DNA of 64,000 bases, taken from positions 1 to 64,000 of the forward strand of contig FOLJ01000012.1 in NCBI GenBank assembly GCA_900112325.1, in the 5' to 3' direction. This DNA comes from Micromonospora sediminimaris. GTDB lineage: Bacteria; Actinomycetota; Actinomycetes; Mycobacteriales; Micromonosporaceae. The position numbers and the translations under genes were made by a program. Below the pieces are notes generated by a model. It had not been told where the DNA came from and ran no database searches. It saw only the letters and a program-made list of their open reading frames with translations. Each line of letters starts with the position of its first letter. Position 1 is the first letter of the stretch. Shown one piece after another: positions 24,787-32,427 of the stretch.

Positions 24787-25899
24787 TCGAATAGCTCGGG
24801 CGACCTTCGTGTCCTCGTCATCACCGCCAGCACCCGACCCGGCCGGCTCGGACCCGCGATCACCGACTGGTTCGTCCGGACCGTCCGCCCGGCTGCCGCG
24901 TCCGACGCGATCACGGTCGACGTCGCTGATCTGGCCGACGTCGCGCTGCCCCTGCTCGACGAGCCCGAACATCCCGCCCACGGCAGCTACCGGCACGAGC
25001 ACACCCGCCGGTGGAGCCGCACCGTCGCCGCGGCCGACGCCTTCGTGGTGGTGACGCCCGAGTACAACTTCGGCATGCCTGCGGCGCTGAAGAACGCCTT
25101 CGATTTCCTCTACCACGAGTGGGCGTGGAAGCCGGTGGCCTTCGTCAGCTACGGCAACACCTCCGCCGGCACCCGATCCGCGCAGATGGCGAAGCAGGTC
25201 GTCACGACGCTGCGGATGATGCCGGTCGGCGCCACGGTGGCCCTGCGCATCGCGGACACCGTCCACGACGGTCAGGTGGCCGGGTCGGCCGCGCTCGACG
25301 CCGCCGCCCGCGCGGTGCTGGGCGAGCTGAGCCGGGTGGCCCGTGCGCTTCGTCCGCTGCGCGGCGGCACCGACCCGACGGTCGTCGACGCGCCGGTCAC
25401 CGGTCTCACACTCCGCGAAGCCCAGGCCGGCGACCTGGCGGAGCTGCTGGTCCTGCAGCGGTGCTGCTGGGTCCAGGAGGCCATCGTCAACGACACCCTC
25501 GACCTGGTGCCGCTGCGGGAGACCATCGACGACCTGCGGGCGTCGCTGGAGACCTGGCGATGGTGGTGCGTACGCCGCGACGGCCGCCTCGTCGCTGCGG
25601 TGCGTGCCCGGGCGCAGGAGCGCGCCTGGCTCATCGGTCGCCTGATGGTGGCGCCCGACCAGGCAGGCAACGGCATCGGCTCCTGGCTGCTGTCGTACGC
25701 CGAAGGACAGGCGCCCGAGCAGACCACGCACTGCACCCTCTTCACCGGCCACCGCAGTATCCGCAACATCAGCCGGTACGAGCGCGCCGGTTACACCCGC
25801 ACCGCCACCGGCGACATCCCACCGGACAGCGTCCGCCTGTCCAAGCCGCGCACCCTCCAGCTGACCGGTGCTGTCCAGCACGGTGTCCCTGTGGTGTGA
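24781..25899 (+). CDS. NADPH-dependent FMN reductase fused to a GNAT acetyltransferase
   Basis: 372 residues from the ATG at 24781, preferred because the predicted transcription start falls on it; an ATG at 24769 would add four residues. Residues ~8-175 are a flavodoxin-like FMN reductase: VLVITASTRPGRLG binds FMN phosphate and VVTPEYNFGMPAALKNAFDF is the family signature. Residues ~200-345 are a GNAT domain with LIGRLMVAPDQAGNGIGSWL as the acetyl-CoA motif. A Pro/Asp-rich linker separates them. The combination could detoxify quinones, nitro compounds or a drug by reduction and acetylation. It is divergent from marR and followed 9 bases later by the D-amino-acid oxidase gene. Confidence 0.85.
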   Translation: MSSNSSGDLRVLVITASTRPGRLGPAITDWFVRTVRPAAASDAITVDVADLADVALPLLDEPEHPAHGSYRHEHTRRWSRTVAAADAFVVVTPEYNFGMPAALKNAFDFLYHEWAWKPVAFVSYGNTSAGTRSAQMAKQVVTTLRMMPVGATVALRIADTVHDGQVAGSAALDAAARAVLGELSRVARALRPLRGGTDPTVVDAPVTGLTLREAQAGDLAELLVLQRCCWVQEAIVNDTLDLVPLRETIDDLRASLETWRWWCVRRDGRLVAAVRARAQERAWLIGRLMVAPDQAGNGIGSWLLSYAEGQAPEQTTHCTLFTGHRSIRNISRYERAGYTRTATGDIPPDSVRLSKPRTLQLTGAVQHGVPVV

Positions 25900-25908
25900 T
25901 CTCCAGGC

Positions 25909-26853
25909 ATGAGGGTCCGGGTGGTCGGTGCCGGCGTCGTCGGTCTGACGAGTGCGCTGCGCCTGGCACGCGACGGCCATGACGTGGACGTGGTTGCCGC
26001 CCGGACGGGCGACGACACGACATCGGCGACCGCGGCGGCACTCTGGTATCCCTACCGCGCGTACCCGGCGGCGGAGGTGACCCGTTGGTCGGCGTCCACC
26101 TACACCACCCTGCGTGGCCTGGCCGCCGATCGGCGCACCGGCGTGCGGATGCGCCTGGGTCGGGAGCTGTTCCGTCGGCCCGCCGCCGAGCCGTGGTGGC
26201 GGGACGCGGTGTCGGACCTGGCCCGGGTCGCCGCCGAACGACTACCGACCGGCTACGCCGACGGTTTCGAGCTGACCGTCCCGGTGGCGGACATGGCGGT
26301 CCACCTGCCCTGGCTGCTCGGCGAGGCGACCGCCGCCGGGGTCACGGTCCGCGCCGGGCGGTACGAGAAGCTGGCCGACGCCTTCGTGGGCGTGGACGCC
26401 GTGGTCAACTGCACCGGGCTCGGGTCCAGGGAACTGGTCGGTGACGTACACCTCTCTCCGGTGCGGGGGCAGGTGGTCGTCGTCGCCCAGTTCGGCCTGC
26501 GCGAGTGGGTTCTCGACCAGTCCGATCCAGAGCAGCTGCGTTACGTCGTACCCCGGGGTGACACGGTGCTGCTCGGTGGCACCGCCGACGACGGCGACGA
26601 GGACCTGACCGTTCGGGCGGACACGGCCAGCGGCATCGTCGACCGCTGCGCCGAACTCGTACCCGCGCTGCGCGACGCGCGGATCCTCGGCCACCGGGTC
26701 GGACTACGACCCGGCCGTCCGAGCGTTCGGCTGGAGGTCGAGGTCACCGGTCGTGGTCCGGTGGTGCACTGCTACGGCCACGGCGGCGCCGGCGTGACGC
26801 TCTCCTACGGCTGCGCCGAGGACGTCGCCCGCCTGGTGTCCGGACTCCGCTGA
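25909..26853 (+). CDS. D-amino-acid oxidase (FAD-dependent)
   Basis: 314 residues, the length of bacterial D-amino-acid oxidases. The N-terminal dinucleotide fold reads VRVVGAGVVGLTSALRLARD. Expected active-site residues are present: Y212 in LRYVVPRGDTVLLGGT and R267 in GHRVGLRPGRP, which binds the substrate carboxylate. The C-terminal FAD motif is HCYGHGGAGVTLSYGCAED. The enzyme converts D-amino acids to 2-oxo acids, ammonia and hydrogen peroxide. It begins 9 bases after the FMN-reductase/GNAT stop, so it is probably in the same transcript and under the same MarR control. It may also act on glycine or another small amine. Confidence 0.9.
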   Translation: MRVRVVGAGVVGLTSALRLARDGHDVDVVAARTGDDTTSATAAALWYPYRAYPAAEVTRWSASTYTTLRGLAADRRTGVRMRLGRELFRRPAAEPWWRDAVSDLARVAAERLPTGYADGFELTVPVADMAVHLPWLLGEATAAGVTVRAGRYEKLADAFVGVDAVVNCTGLGSRELVGDVHLSPVRGQVVVVAQFGLREWVLDQSDPEQLRYVVPRGDTVLLGGTADDGDEDLTVRADTASGIVDRCAELVPALRDARILGHRVGLRPGRPSVRLEVEVTGRGPVVHCYGHGGAGVTLSYGCAEDVARLVSGLR

Positions 26854-26891
26854 GCGACGTCACCCGGCGAGCCGACGCGGCGACATCACCG

Positions 26892-28055
26892 TCACGGCGT
26901 GGACGACGGCAGTGTCACCGTCACGGTCAGGCCGCCGTCGGGGCGTGGTTCAGCCTCGGCGACGCCGCCGTGGGCCCGGGCCACCGCCCGCACGATCGAC
27001 AGCCCGAGCCCGAAGCCCCGGGTGCCGGCGACCCGCTCCCGGCTGAGCCGCCGAAACGGCTGGAACATCGTCTCCACGTCGTAGCTCGGGATCACCGGCC
27101 CGGTGTTGACCACGACCAGCGTGGGACGCCCGGCCACCTGCCCGGTACGCACCCGCACCCAGCCGCCCGCCGGCACGTTGTGCCGCAGGGCATTCTCCAC
27201 CAGGTTGAACACCAGCCGCTCCAGCAGCACCGGGTCGCCGACCGTGCGGACCGGTTCCAACGAGCGGTGCACCGCAACACCGGGATGCCCAGGCGTCACC
27301 TGCTCGACCACGTGGGCGGCGATCTCGGCGAGGTCGACCACCGCACGCTCGGTCACCTCGCTCTCCGAGTCGGCGAGGGTGAGCAGACCGTCGATCAGCC
27401 GCTCGTGCCGTTCGTTCACCGACAGCAACGCCTCGCCGAGCCGACGAACCTCGTCCGGAGCGTCCGGTCGGCTGACCGCCAGCTCCACAAGCGCCCGGTT
27501 CAACGCCAGCGGCGTACGCAACTCGTGGGAGGCGTTCGCCACGAACCGGCGTTGGCCGTCGAACGACCGGTCCAGCCGCTCCAGCATCTGGTCGAACGTG
27601 TCGGCCAACTCCCGCACCTCGTCGCGGGGGCCGGTCAACGCGATCCGTTCGTGCAAACCACGTCCGGCGGAGTCGGCCCCGGCGATCCGGCGGGCCGTCC
27701 CGGTGATCTGGTGCAATGGTTGCAGCGCCCGGCCGGCGACCAGCCAACCGATCACCACGGCCGCCGCCGAGACCACCACCAGCGCGAGGCCGCCCTGGGT
27801 GAGCAGCGACTCCAGGGCGGAGCGCTTGGCCTCGCTCTGCACGTCCTGGATCAACATGCGGATCTTGTCGAGGTCCTCCATCGACGTCGGCATCCGGGTC
27901 ACCACGGTGGCGCTGTCCGGCAACTCGGCGCGCATCGGCTGCGGCATCCGCTGGTCCACCAGCACGTACGTGACGCCGAGCAGGACGATGCCGGCGAGCA
28001 GGAGAAGACCGCCGTAGACCAGGGTGAGGCGGGCCCGCAGAGTCAGTCGCTTCAC
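26892..28055 (-). CDS. OmpR-family sensor histidine kinase
   Basis: 387 residues. The GTG at 28055-28053 overlaps the regulator's TGA by four bases (GTGA). It has an N-terminal membrane segment, an extracytoplasmic loop of ~100 residues, a second membrane segment (GGLALVVVSAAAVVIGWLVA), then HAMP. The phosphoacceptor box is FVANASHELRTPLALNRALV; the ATPase has the N-box LVFNLVENALRHN and GFGLGLSIVRAVARAHGG. It phosphorylates the response regulator encoded immediately upstream in the same operon. The efflux operon that begins 129 bases beyond the regulator on the other strand is the probable target, so the signal may be an envelope-active compound. Confidence 0.93.
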   Translation of the reverse strand: MKRLTLRARLTLVYGGLLLLAGIVLLGVTYVLVDQRMPQPMRAELPDSATVVTRMPTSMEDLDKIRMLIQDVQSEAKRSALESLLTQGGLALVVVSAAAVVIGWLVAGRALQPLHQITGTARRIAGADSAGRGLHERIALTGPRDEVRELADTFDQMLERLDRSFDGQRRFVANASHELRTPLALNRALVELAVSRPDAPDEVRRLGEALLSVNERHERLIDGLLTLADSESEVTERAVVDLAEIAAHVVEQVTPGHPGVAVHRSLEPVRTVGDPVLLERLVFNLVENALRHNVPAGGWVRVRTGQVAGRPTLVVVNTGPVIPSYDVETMFQPFRRLSRERVAGTRGFGLGLSIVRAVARAHGGVAEAEPRPDGGLTVTVTLPSSTP

Positions 28056-28708
28056 CGGATCGTGTACCCCGTGCCGGGCACGGTCTCGATCACCGGAGGA
28101 TCGCCGAGCTTGCGCCGCAGCTTCATCACGGTGACCCGGACCACGTTGGTGAACGGATCGATGTGCTCGTCCCACGCCCGCTCCAGCAGTTCCTCGGCGG
28201 AGACCACCGCACCGTCGGCACGCAGCAACTCGGCCAGCACCGCGAACTCCTTGCGCGACAGCGGCACGTAGCGACCGTCGCGGTACACCTCGCGGCGGCC
28301 CGGGTCCACCGCGATGCCCGCCCGGCGCAACGTCGGTGGCGCGGCGGGCCGGGCCCGCCGGGTCAGCGCGTGCACCCGGGCGGCCAACTCCACAAGCGCG
28401 AACGGCTTCACCAGGTAGTCATCGGCGCCCAGGGCGAGGCCGGCCACCCGGTCACGTACCGCCGCGGCCGCGGTGAGCATCAGCACCCGGGTGTCACCCC
28501 CGGAGTCCACGATCGCCCGGCACACGTCGTCGCCGTGCACCACCGGCAGGTCCCGGTCGAGCACCACCACCGCGTACTCGTTCACCCCGAGCCGTTCCAA
28601 CGCGGCATCGCCGTCGTACGCGACATCGACCGCGAACGCCTCCCGGCGCAGCCACTCCGCGATGGCGTCGGCCAACACGTCCTCATCCTCGACCACCAGC
28701 ACTCGCAC
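28052..28708 (-). CDS. OmpR-family response regulator
   Basis: 218 residues from the GTG at 28708, where the receiver domain starts (VRVLVVEDEDVLADAIAEWL); the frame stays open upstream but with Arg/Gly-rich noncoding composition. The phospho-acceptor aspartate is in YAVVVLDRDLPV, and the lysine in DYLVKPFALVELAARV. The C-terminal winged helix reads YVPLSRKEFAVLAELLRA, then NVVRVTVMKLRRKLGDP as recognition helix. It pairs with the overlapping kinase gene. It probably controls its own promoter and the divergent lipoprotein/adaptor/ABC operon. Confidence 0.93.
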   Translation of the reverse strand: MRVLVVEDEDVLADAIAEWLRREAFAVDVAYDGDAALERLGVNEYAVVVLDRDLPVVHGDDVCRAIVDSGGDTRVLMLTAAAAVRDRVAGLALGADDYLVKPFALVELAARVHALTRRARPAAPPTLRRAGIAVDPGRREVYRDGRYVPLSRKEFAVLAELLRADGAVVSAEELLERAWDEHIDPFTNVVRVTVMKLRRKLGDPPVIETVPGTGYTIR

Positions 28709-28742
28709 CGGTCCATGGTGCCGCGACCGCAGATAACGCCGC

Positions 28743-28762
28743 CGTAAACGTGATCGGTTACG
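28743..28762. promoter_or_regulatory. Inverted repeat between two-component genes and efflux operon
   Basis: CGTAA-N10-TTACG, 35 bases upstream of the regulator start and 76 bases before the lipoprotein start. It is a candidate control site in the shared divergent spacer. OmpR-type regulators usually bind direct repeats, so the binder may be different. Confidence 0.3.
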
Positions 28763-28837
28763 CCCGCGATACGTCACCGCGGATGCACTGGTCCGGTGTC
28801 CGGCGACCGTCGTCGGACACCGGAGAGGACACCGACG

Positions 28838-29368
28838 ATGCGACGAAGCACACTCACGCTTCCCGTACTGCTGATCCTGGCGCTCGCCGGCTGCGCCGGC
28901 CAGGACGGCGACCGTACCGGGGTGGCCACCGCCGGCGGCGCCGCCGCGACCGCCTCCGCCTCGGCGACCGGCGCCGACGGCAGCGACGCCGAACGAAGAC
29001 TGGAATTCGCCAGATGCATGCGGGAGAGCGGGGTGGAGATGCCCGACCCGGAGGCCGGCAACGGGCCGATGTTCCGGTTCGACGGCGACGTCGACCCGAA
29101 GCAGGTCGAGGCCGGCATGGAAAAGTGCCGCCACCTGTTGCCCAACGGTGGGCAGGCGGCGCAGCTCGACGCCGAACAGCTCGAACAGATGCGGGTGATG
29201 GCCCGGTGCATGCGCGAGAACGGGGTGCCGGACTTCCCGGACCCGGCAGCGGACGGCCGCATCCAGATCCAGCGGGACGCCCTGGGAATCGACCCGGACG
29301 ACCCGGCGTTCCGCTCCGCCTTGGAGGCGTGCCGTCAGCACGCCCCGCAGTTCGGGGGCGGCCGGTGA
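28838..29368 (+). CDS. Secreted lipoprotein of a MacAB-like efflux operon
   Basis: 176 residues from the ATG at 28838, preceded by GGAGAGG; an upstream in-frame start adds 14 charged residues. The signal peptide ends in ILALAGCAG, a lipobox. The mature part has an Ala/Ser/Gly spacer and then two similar blocks, EFARCMRESGVEMPDPEAG and MARCMRENGVPDFPDPAADG, each with a cysteine partnered later (MEKCRHLL, LEACRQHA). I know this repeated C-M-R-E-x-G-V pattern from actinobacterial lipoproteins next to efflux adaptors; its role is unknown. The next gene overlaps its stop by four bases, so the two are coupled. Confidence 0.8.
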   Translation: MRRSTLTLPVLLILALAGCAGQDGDRTGVATAGGAAATASASATGADGSDAERRLEFARCMRESGVEMPDPEAGNGPMFRFDGDVDPKQVEAGMEKCRHLLPNGGQAAQLDAEQLEQMRVMARCMRENGVPDFPDPAADGRIQIQRDALGIDPDDPAFRSALEACRQHAPQFGGGR

Positions 29369-30441
29369 CCCGTCGCACCCGCCTGCCCGCCGCCGGTGGC
29401 GCGGCGCTGGTCCTCGTCGCCGGAGCCGGTGTGGCCGCGGCGGTCGGCTTCGGTGGTGGCTCCGGCGACGGCTCGGTCGAGGCCCGCACCGCCGCGCCCG
29501 GCAGCGCCGCCGTCACCCGACACACCCTCGCCGACGCCGAGACCATCGATGGGGAGCTGGGATACGGGCCCAGCCGAACCGCCACCAGCCGGCTGCCCGG
29601 CACGCTCACCGCACTGCCCGACACCGGCGCCACCGTGGCGCGCGGCAAAGCCCTCTACGCCGTCGACAACGACCCGGTGGTCCTGTTGTACGGACGGCTG
29701 CCCGCCTACCGGACGCTGCGACCCGGCGTCGAGGGTGCCGACGTCAAACAGTTGGAACGAAACCTGACGGCCCTCGGCTACTCCGGCTTCACCGTCGACG
29801 ACGCGTACACCTGGGCCACCGCCAAGGCGGTCCGTGCCTGGCAGGACGACCTCGGCGTGCCGGAGACCGGCCGCGTCGAGCTGGGTCGCATCGTCTTCGC
29901 CGACGGTGCCGTCCGGGTGGAGGGTCACCAACTGGACGTGGGCGCGGCCATCCAGCCGGGGCAGGCGGTGCTCACCTACACCGGCACCAGCCGGCTGGTC
30001 ACCGCCGAACTCGACGTCGACGACCAGCGTCTCGCCGAACGTGGCACGACGGTGCAGGTCACCCTGCCCGACGGCCGGCAGGTGGCCGGGAAGATCGACA
30101 CCGTCGAGACGGTGATCCGCAACGGTTCTGCGGACGCCGGTGGCGACACCAGCGCCGAGACGAAGATCGAGGTGACGATCGCGGTCGAGGATCAGTCGGC
30201 ACTGGCCGAATTCGACCGTGCGTCCGCCGAGGTCACCTTCACGGTCAGCGAGCGTGCGGACGTGCTGACCGTGCCGGTGGCCGCGCTGCTGGCGCTCGCC
30301 GAGGGCGGTTACGGCCTGGAGGTTCTCGAAGACGGAACCAGCCGGATCGTCGCGGTCACCACCGGACTGTTCGCCGACGGTCGGGTCGAGATCACCGGCG
30401 ACGGAATCGTCGAGGGCACCACCGTCGGGATGCCCCGGTGA
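29365..30441 (+). CDS. HlyD/MacA-type efflux adaptor with peptidoglycan-binding domain
   Basis: 358 residues. The GTG at 29365 overlaps the lipoprotein's TGA (GTGA). One N-terminal membrane anchor (LVLVAGAGVAAAVGFG). Residues ~100-155 form a peptidoglycan-binding type 1 domain (GVEGADVKQLERNLTALGYS, later AVRAWQDDLGVPETG). A barrel-sandwich/beta-barrel part follows (VTAELDVDDQRLAERGTTVQ). It should link the ABC transporter to the cell wall, helping to export a substrate across the thick envelope. Its stop overlaps the next gene's GTG by four bases. Confidence 0.88.
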   Translation: MTRRTRLPAAGGAALVLVAGAGVAAAVGFGGGSGDGSVEARTAAPGSAAVTRHTLADAETIDGELGYGPSRTATSRLPGTLTALPDTGATVARGKALYAVDNDPVVLLYGRLPAYRTLRPGVEGADVKQLERNLTALGYSGFTVDDAYTWATAKAVRAWQDDLGVPETGRVELGRIVFADGAVRVEGHQLDVGAAIQPGQAVLTYTGTSRLVTAELDVDDQRLAERGTTVQVTLPDGRQVAGKIDTVETVIRNGSADAGGDTSAETKIEVTIAVEDQSALAEFDRASAEVTFTVSERADVLTVPVAALLALAEGGYGLEVLEDGTSRIVAVTTGLFADGRVEITGDGIVEGTTVGMPR

Positions 30442-31133
30442 GCGGGGACGTGGTCGTGCTCGACCAGGTCGGCAAGCGGTACGGCGACGATGTGGTCGCG
30501 CTCGCCGAGGTGTCGCTGCGCGTCGGGTACGGCGAGTTGGTGGCCATCGTCGGCCCGTCCGGTTCCGGCAAGTCGACGATGCTCAACGTGATCGGCACGC
30601 TGGACGAGCCGACCTCGGGCACGGTGGTGATCGACGGTCACGAGGTGGCGCAGCTGTCCGACCGGCAACTCTCCACGTTGCGCGCCACCCGCATCGGCTT
30701 CGTGTTCCAGCAGTTCCACCTGGCCCCGGGCGTACCGGTGGTGGACAACGTGGCGGACGGACTGCTCTATGCCGGCGTACCCCGCCGGGAGCGGCGGCGG
30801 CGGGCGGAGGCCGCGCTGGATCGGGTCGGTCTCGGGCACCGGCTCGGGCACCGGCCGCACGAACTCTCCGGCGGCGAACGGCAACGGGTCGCGGTGGCCC
30901 GTGCGGTCGTCGGTGAGCCCGCCGTGCTGCTCGCCGACGAACCGACCGGCAACCTCGACACCGGCTCCGGCGCGGCCGTGCTCGACCTGCTGCACGAGCT
31001 GCACCGGGCCGGGACCACAGTTGTCGTGATCACCCACGACCGGGAGATCGCCGCCGCCCTGCCGCGGCAGGTGCGGATGCGCGACGGACGGATCTGCGCG
31101 GATTCGCGGCTCGTGTCGAGCGGGGTGAGCTGA
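30438..31133 (+). CDS. MacB/LolD-type ABC transporter ATPase
   Basis: 231 residues, GTG start overlapping the adaptor stop. Walker A is VGPSGSGKSTMLNVIG, the Q-loop is in FVFQQFHLAPGVPV, the signature is ELSGGERQRVAVARAVVG, Walker B is AVLLADEPTGNLDT, and the switch histidine is in VVVITHDREIA. The D-E-P-T-G-N-L-D-T form is typical of the MacB/LolD group. It energises the permease encoded one base downstream, as a type VII ABC (mechanotransmission) system. Confidence 0.95.
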   Translation: MSGDVVVLDQVGKRYGDDVVALAEVSLRVGYGELVAIVGPSGSGKSTMLNVIGTLDEPTSGTVVIDGHEVAQLSDRQLSTLRATRIGFVFQQFHLAPGVPVVDNVADGLLYAGVPRRERRRRAEAALDRVGLGHRLGHRPHELSGGERQRVAVARAVVGEPAVLLADEPTGNLDTGSGAAVLDLLHELHRAGTTVVVITHDREIAAALPRQVRMRDGRICADSRLVSSGVS

Positions 31134-31134
31134 C

Positions 31135-32361
31135 ATGTCGGTGACCTTGCAGAACCGGCCGGGCGCGCAGCTCACCCCGGCCCGGATGCCCGCCGCCGAC
31201 GTGGTGCGGGTAGGCGGCGTCGGGCTCCGGACCCGCCCGCTGCGGGCCTTCCTCTCCGCGCTGGGCATCGCCATCGGTATCGCCGCGATGATCTCCGTGG
31301 TCGGCATCTCGTCGTCCTCGCGCGCCGAACTGGACCGTACCCTGGCCGCGCTCGGCACCAACCTGCTCACCGTGTCACCGGGCCGGACCCTCTTCGGTGC
31401 GGACGCCCAACTACCTGCGGACTCGATGGCGATGATCGGCCGGATCGGTCCGGTGACGCAGGTGGCGGCCACCGGTCAGATCGCCGACGCCAAGGTCTAC
31501 CGCACCGACCGCATCCCGCAGGCGGAGACCGGCGGCATCGCGGTACGGGCGACCCAGCTCGGGCTCCTGGACACCGTCGGCGGCGAGGTGGCCAGCGGCA
31601 CCTGGCTGAACGAGGCCACCGCCCGGTACCCGGCGGTGGTGCTCGGCGCGACCACCGCCGAGCGGCTCGGGCTGGGTGCCGCCGGCCCGGACGTGCAGGT
31701 GTGGCTCGGTGATCGCTGGTTCACCGTGGTGGGCATCCTCGCTCCGGCACCGCTGGCACCGGAGCTGGACAGCTCGGCCCTGGTCGGCTGGGCCGTCGCC
31801 GCGAACCACCTGCGCTTCGACGGTCACCCGACCACCGTCTACACCCGTACCGAAGCCGACCAGGTCGAGGCGGTCCGCGCGGTGCTCGGGGCGACCGCCA
31901 ATCCGGAGGCACCCAACGAGGTCGATGTCTCCCGCCCCTCGGACGCGTTGGCCGCCGCCCAGGCCACTGACGAGACGTTCACCGCGCTGCTGCTGGGGCT
32001 GGGCGCGGTGGCCCTGCTCGTCGGTGGCGTCGGAGTGGCCAACACCATGGTCATTTCGGTGCTGGAGCGGCGCTCGGAGATCGGGCTGCGCCGCTCGCTG
32101 GGTGCCACCCGGGGGCAGATCCGCACCCAGTTCCTCGCCGAATCGCTGCTGCTGTCAGCCCTCGGCGGAGCTGGCGGGGTGCTGCTGGGCATCCTGGTGA
32201 CCTCCGGGTACGCGCTCTCCCAGGGCTGGCCGACAGTGGTCCCGGCCTGGGCGACGATCGGGGGTGTGCTCGCGACGCTGCTCATCGGCGGCTTGGCCGG
32301 CCTGTATCCGGCGATCCGTGCCTCCCGCCTCTCCCCCACCGAGGCCCTGGCGACCACGTGA
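31135..32361 (+). CDS. MacB/FtsX-like ABC transporter permease
   Basis: 408 residues, ATG start one base after the ATPase stop. Four membrane helices: one near residue 45 (FLSALGIAIGIAAMISVVGI) and three in the last ~140 residues, with a ~220-residue extracytoplasmic MacB-type core between. The conserved ERRSEIGLRRSLGATRGQIR coupling region and the end LYPAIRASRLSPTEALA are family signatures. With adaptor and ATPase it forms a complete export or envelope-maintenance machine, probably controlled by the divergent two-component system. A strong hairpin follows the gene. Confidence 0.95.
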   Translation: MSVTLQNRPGAQLTPARMPAADVVRVGGVGLRTRPLRAFLSALGIAIGIAAMISVVGISSSSRAELDRTLAALGTNLLTVSPGRTLFGADAQLPADSMAMIGRIGPVTQVAATGQIADAKVYRTDRIPQAETGGIAVRATQLGLLDTVGGEVASGTWLNEATARYPAVVLGATTAERLGLGAAGPDVQVWLGDRWFTVVGILAPAPLAPELDSSALVGWAVAANHLRFDGHPTTVYTRTEADQVEAVRAVLGATANPEAPNEVDVSRPSDALAAAQATDETFTALLLGLGAVALLVGGVGVANTMVISVLERRSEIGLRRSLGATRGQIRTQFLAESLLLSALGGAGGVLLGILVTSGYALSQGWPTVVPAWATIGGVLATLLIGGLAGLYPAIRASRLSPTEALATT

Positions 32362-32390
32362 GGCGGCCGGCAACCGGCCGCCACGGTGAT

Positions 32391-32421
32391 GCCGGCAGGG
32401 GCACCGGGTGCCCCTGCCGGC
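32391..32421. terminator. Bidirectional intrinsic terminator
   Basis: A perfect 14-base stem (GCCGGCAGGGGCAC and its complement) with a 3-base loop, lying between the convergent ABC permease and SGNH hydrolase genes. No T-run follows on either strand, as is usual in actinomycetes. Confidence 0.8.
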
Positions 32422-32427
32422 GTCACG

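Noticed and set aside
28709..29341. N-terminal extension of the response regulator
   Set aside because: The frame is open, but the extra 211 residues lie antisense to the lipoprotein gene and are noncoding in character; the receiver domain starts at 28708.
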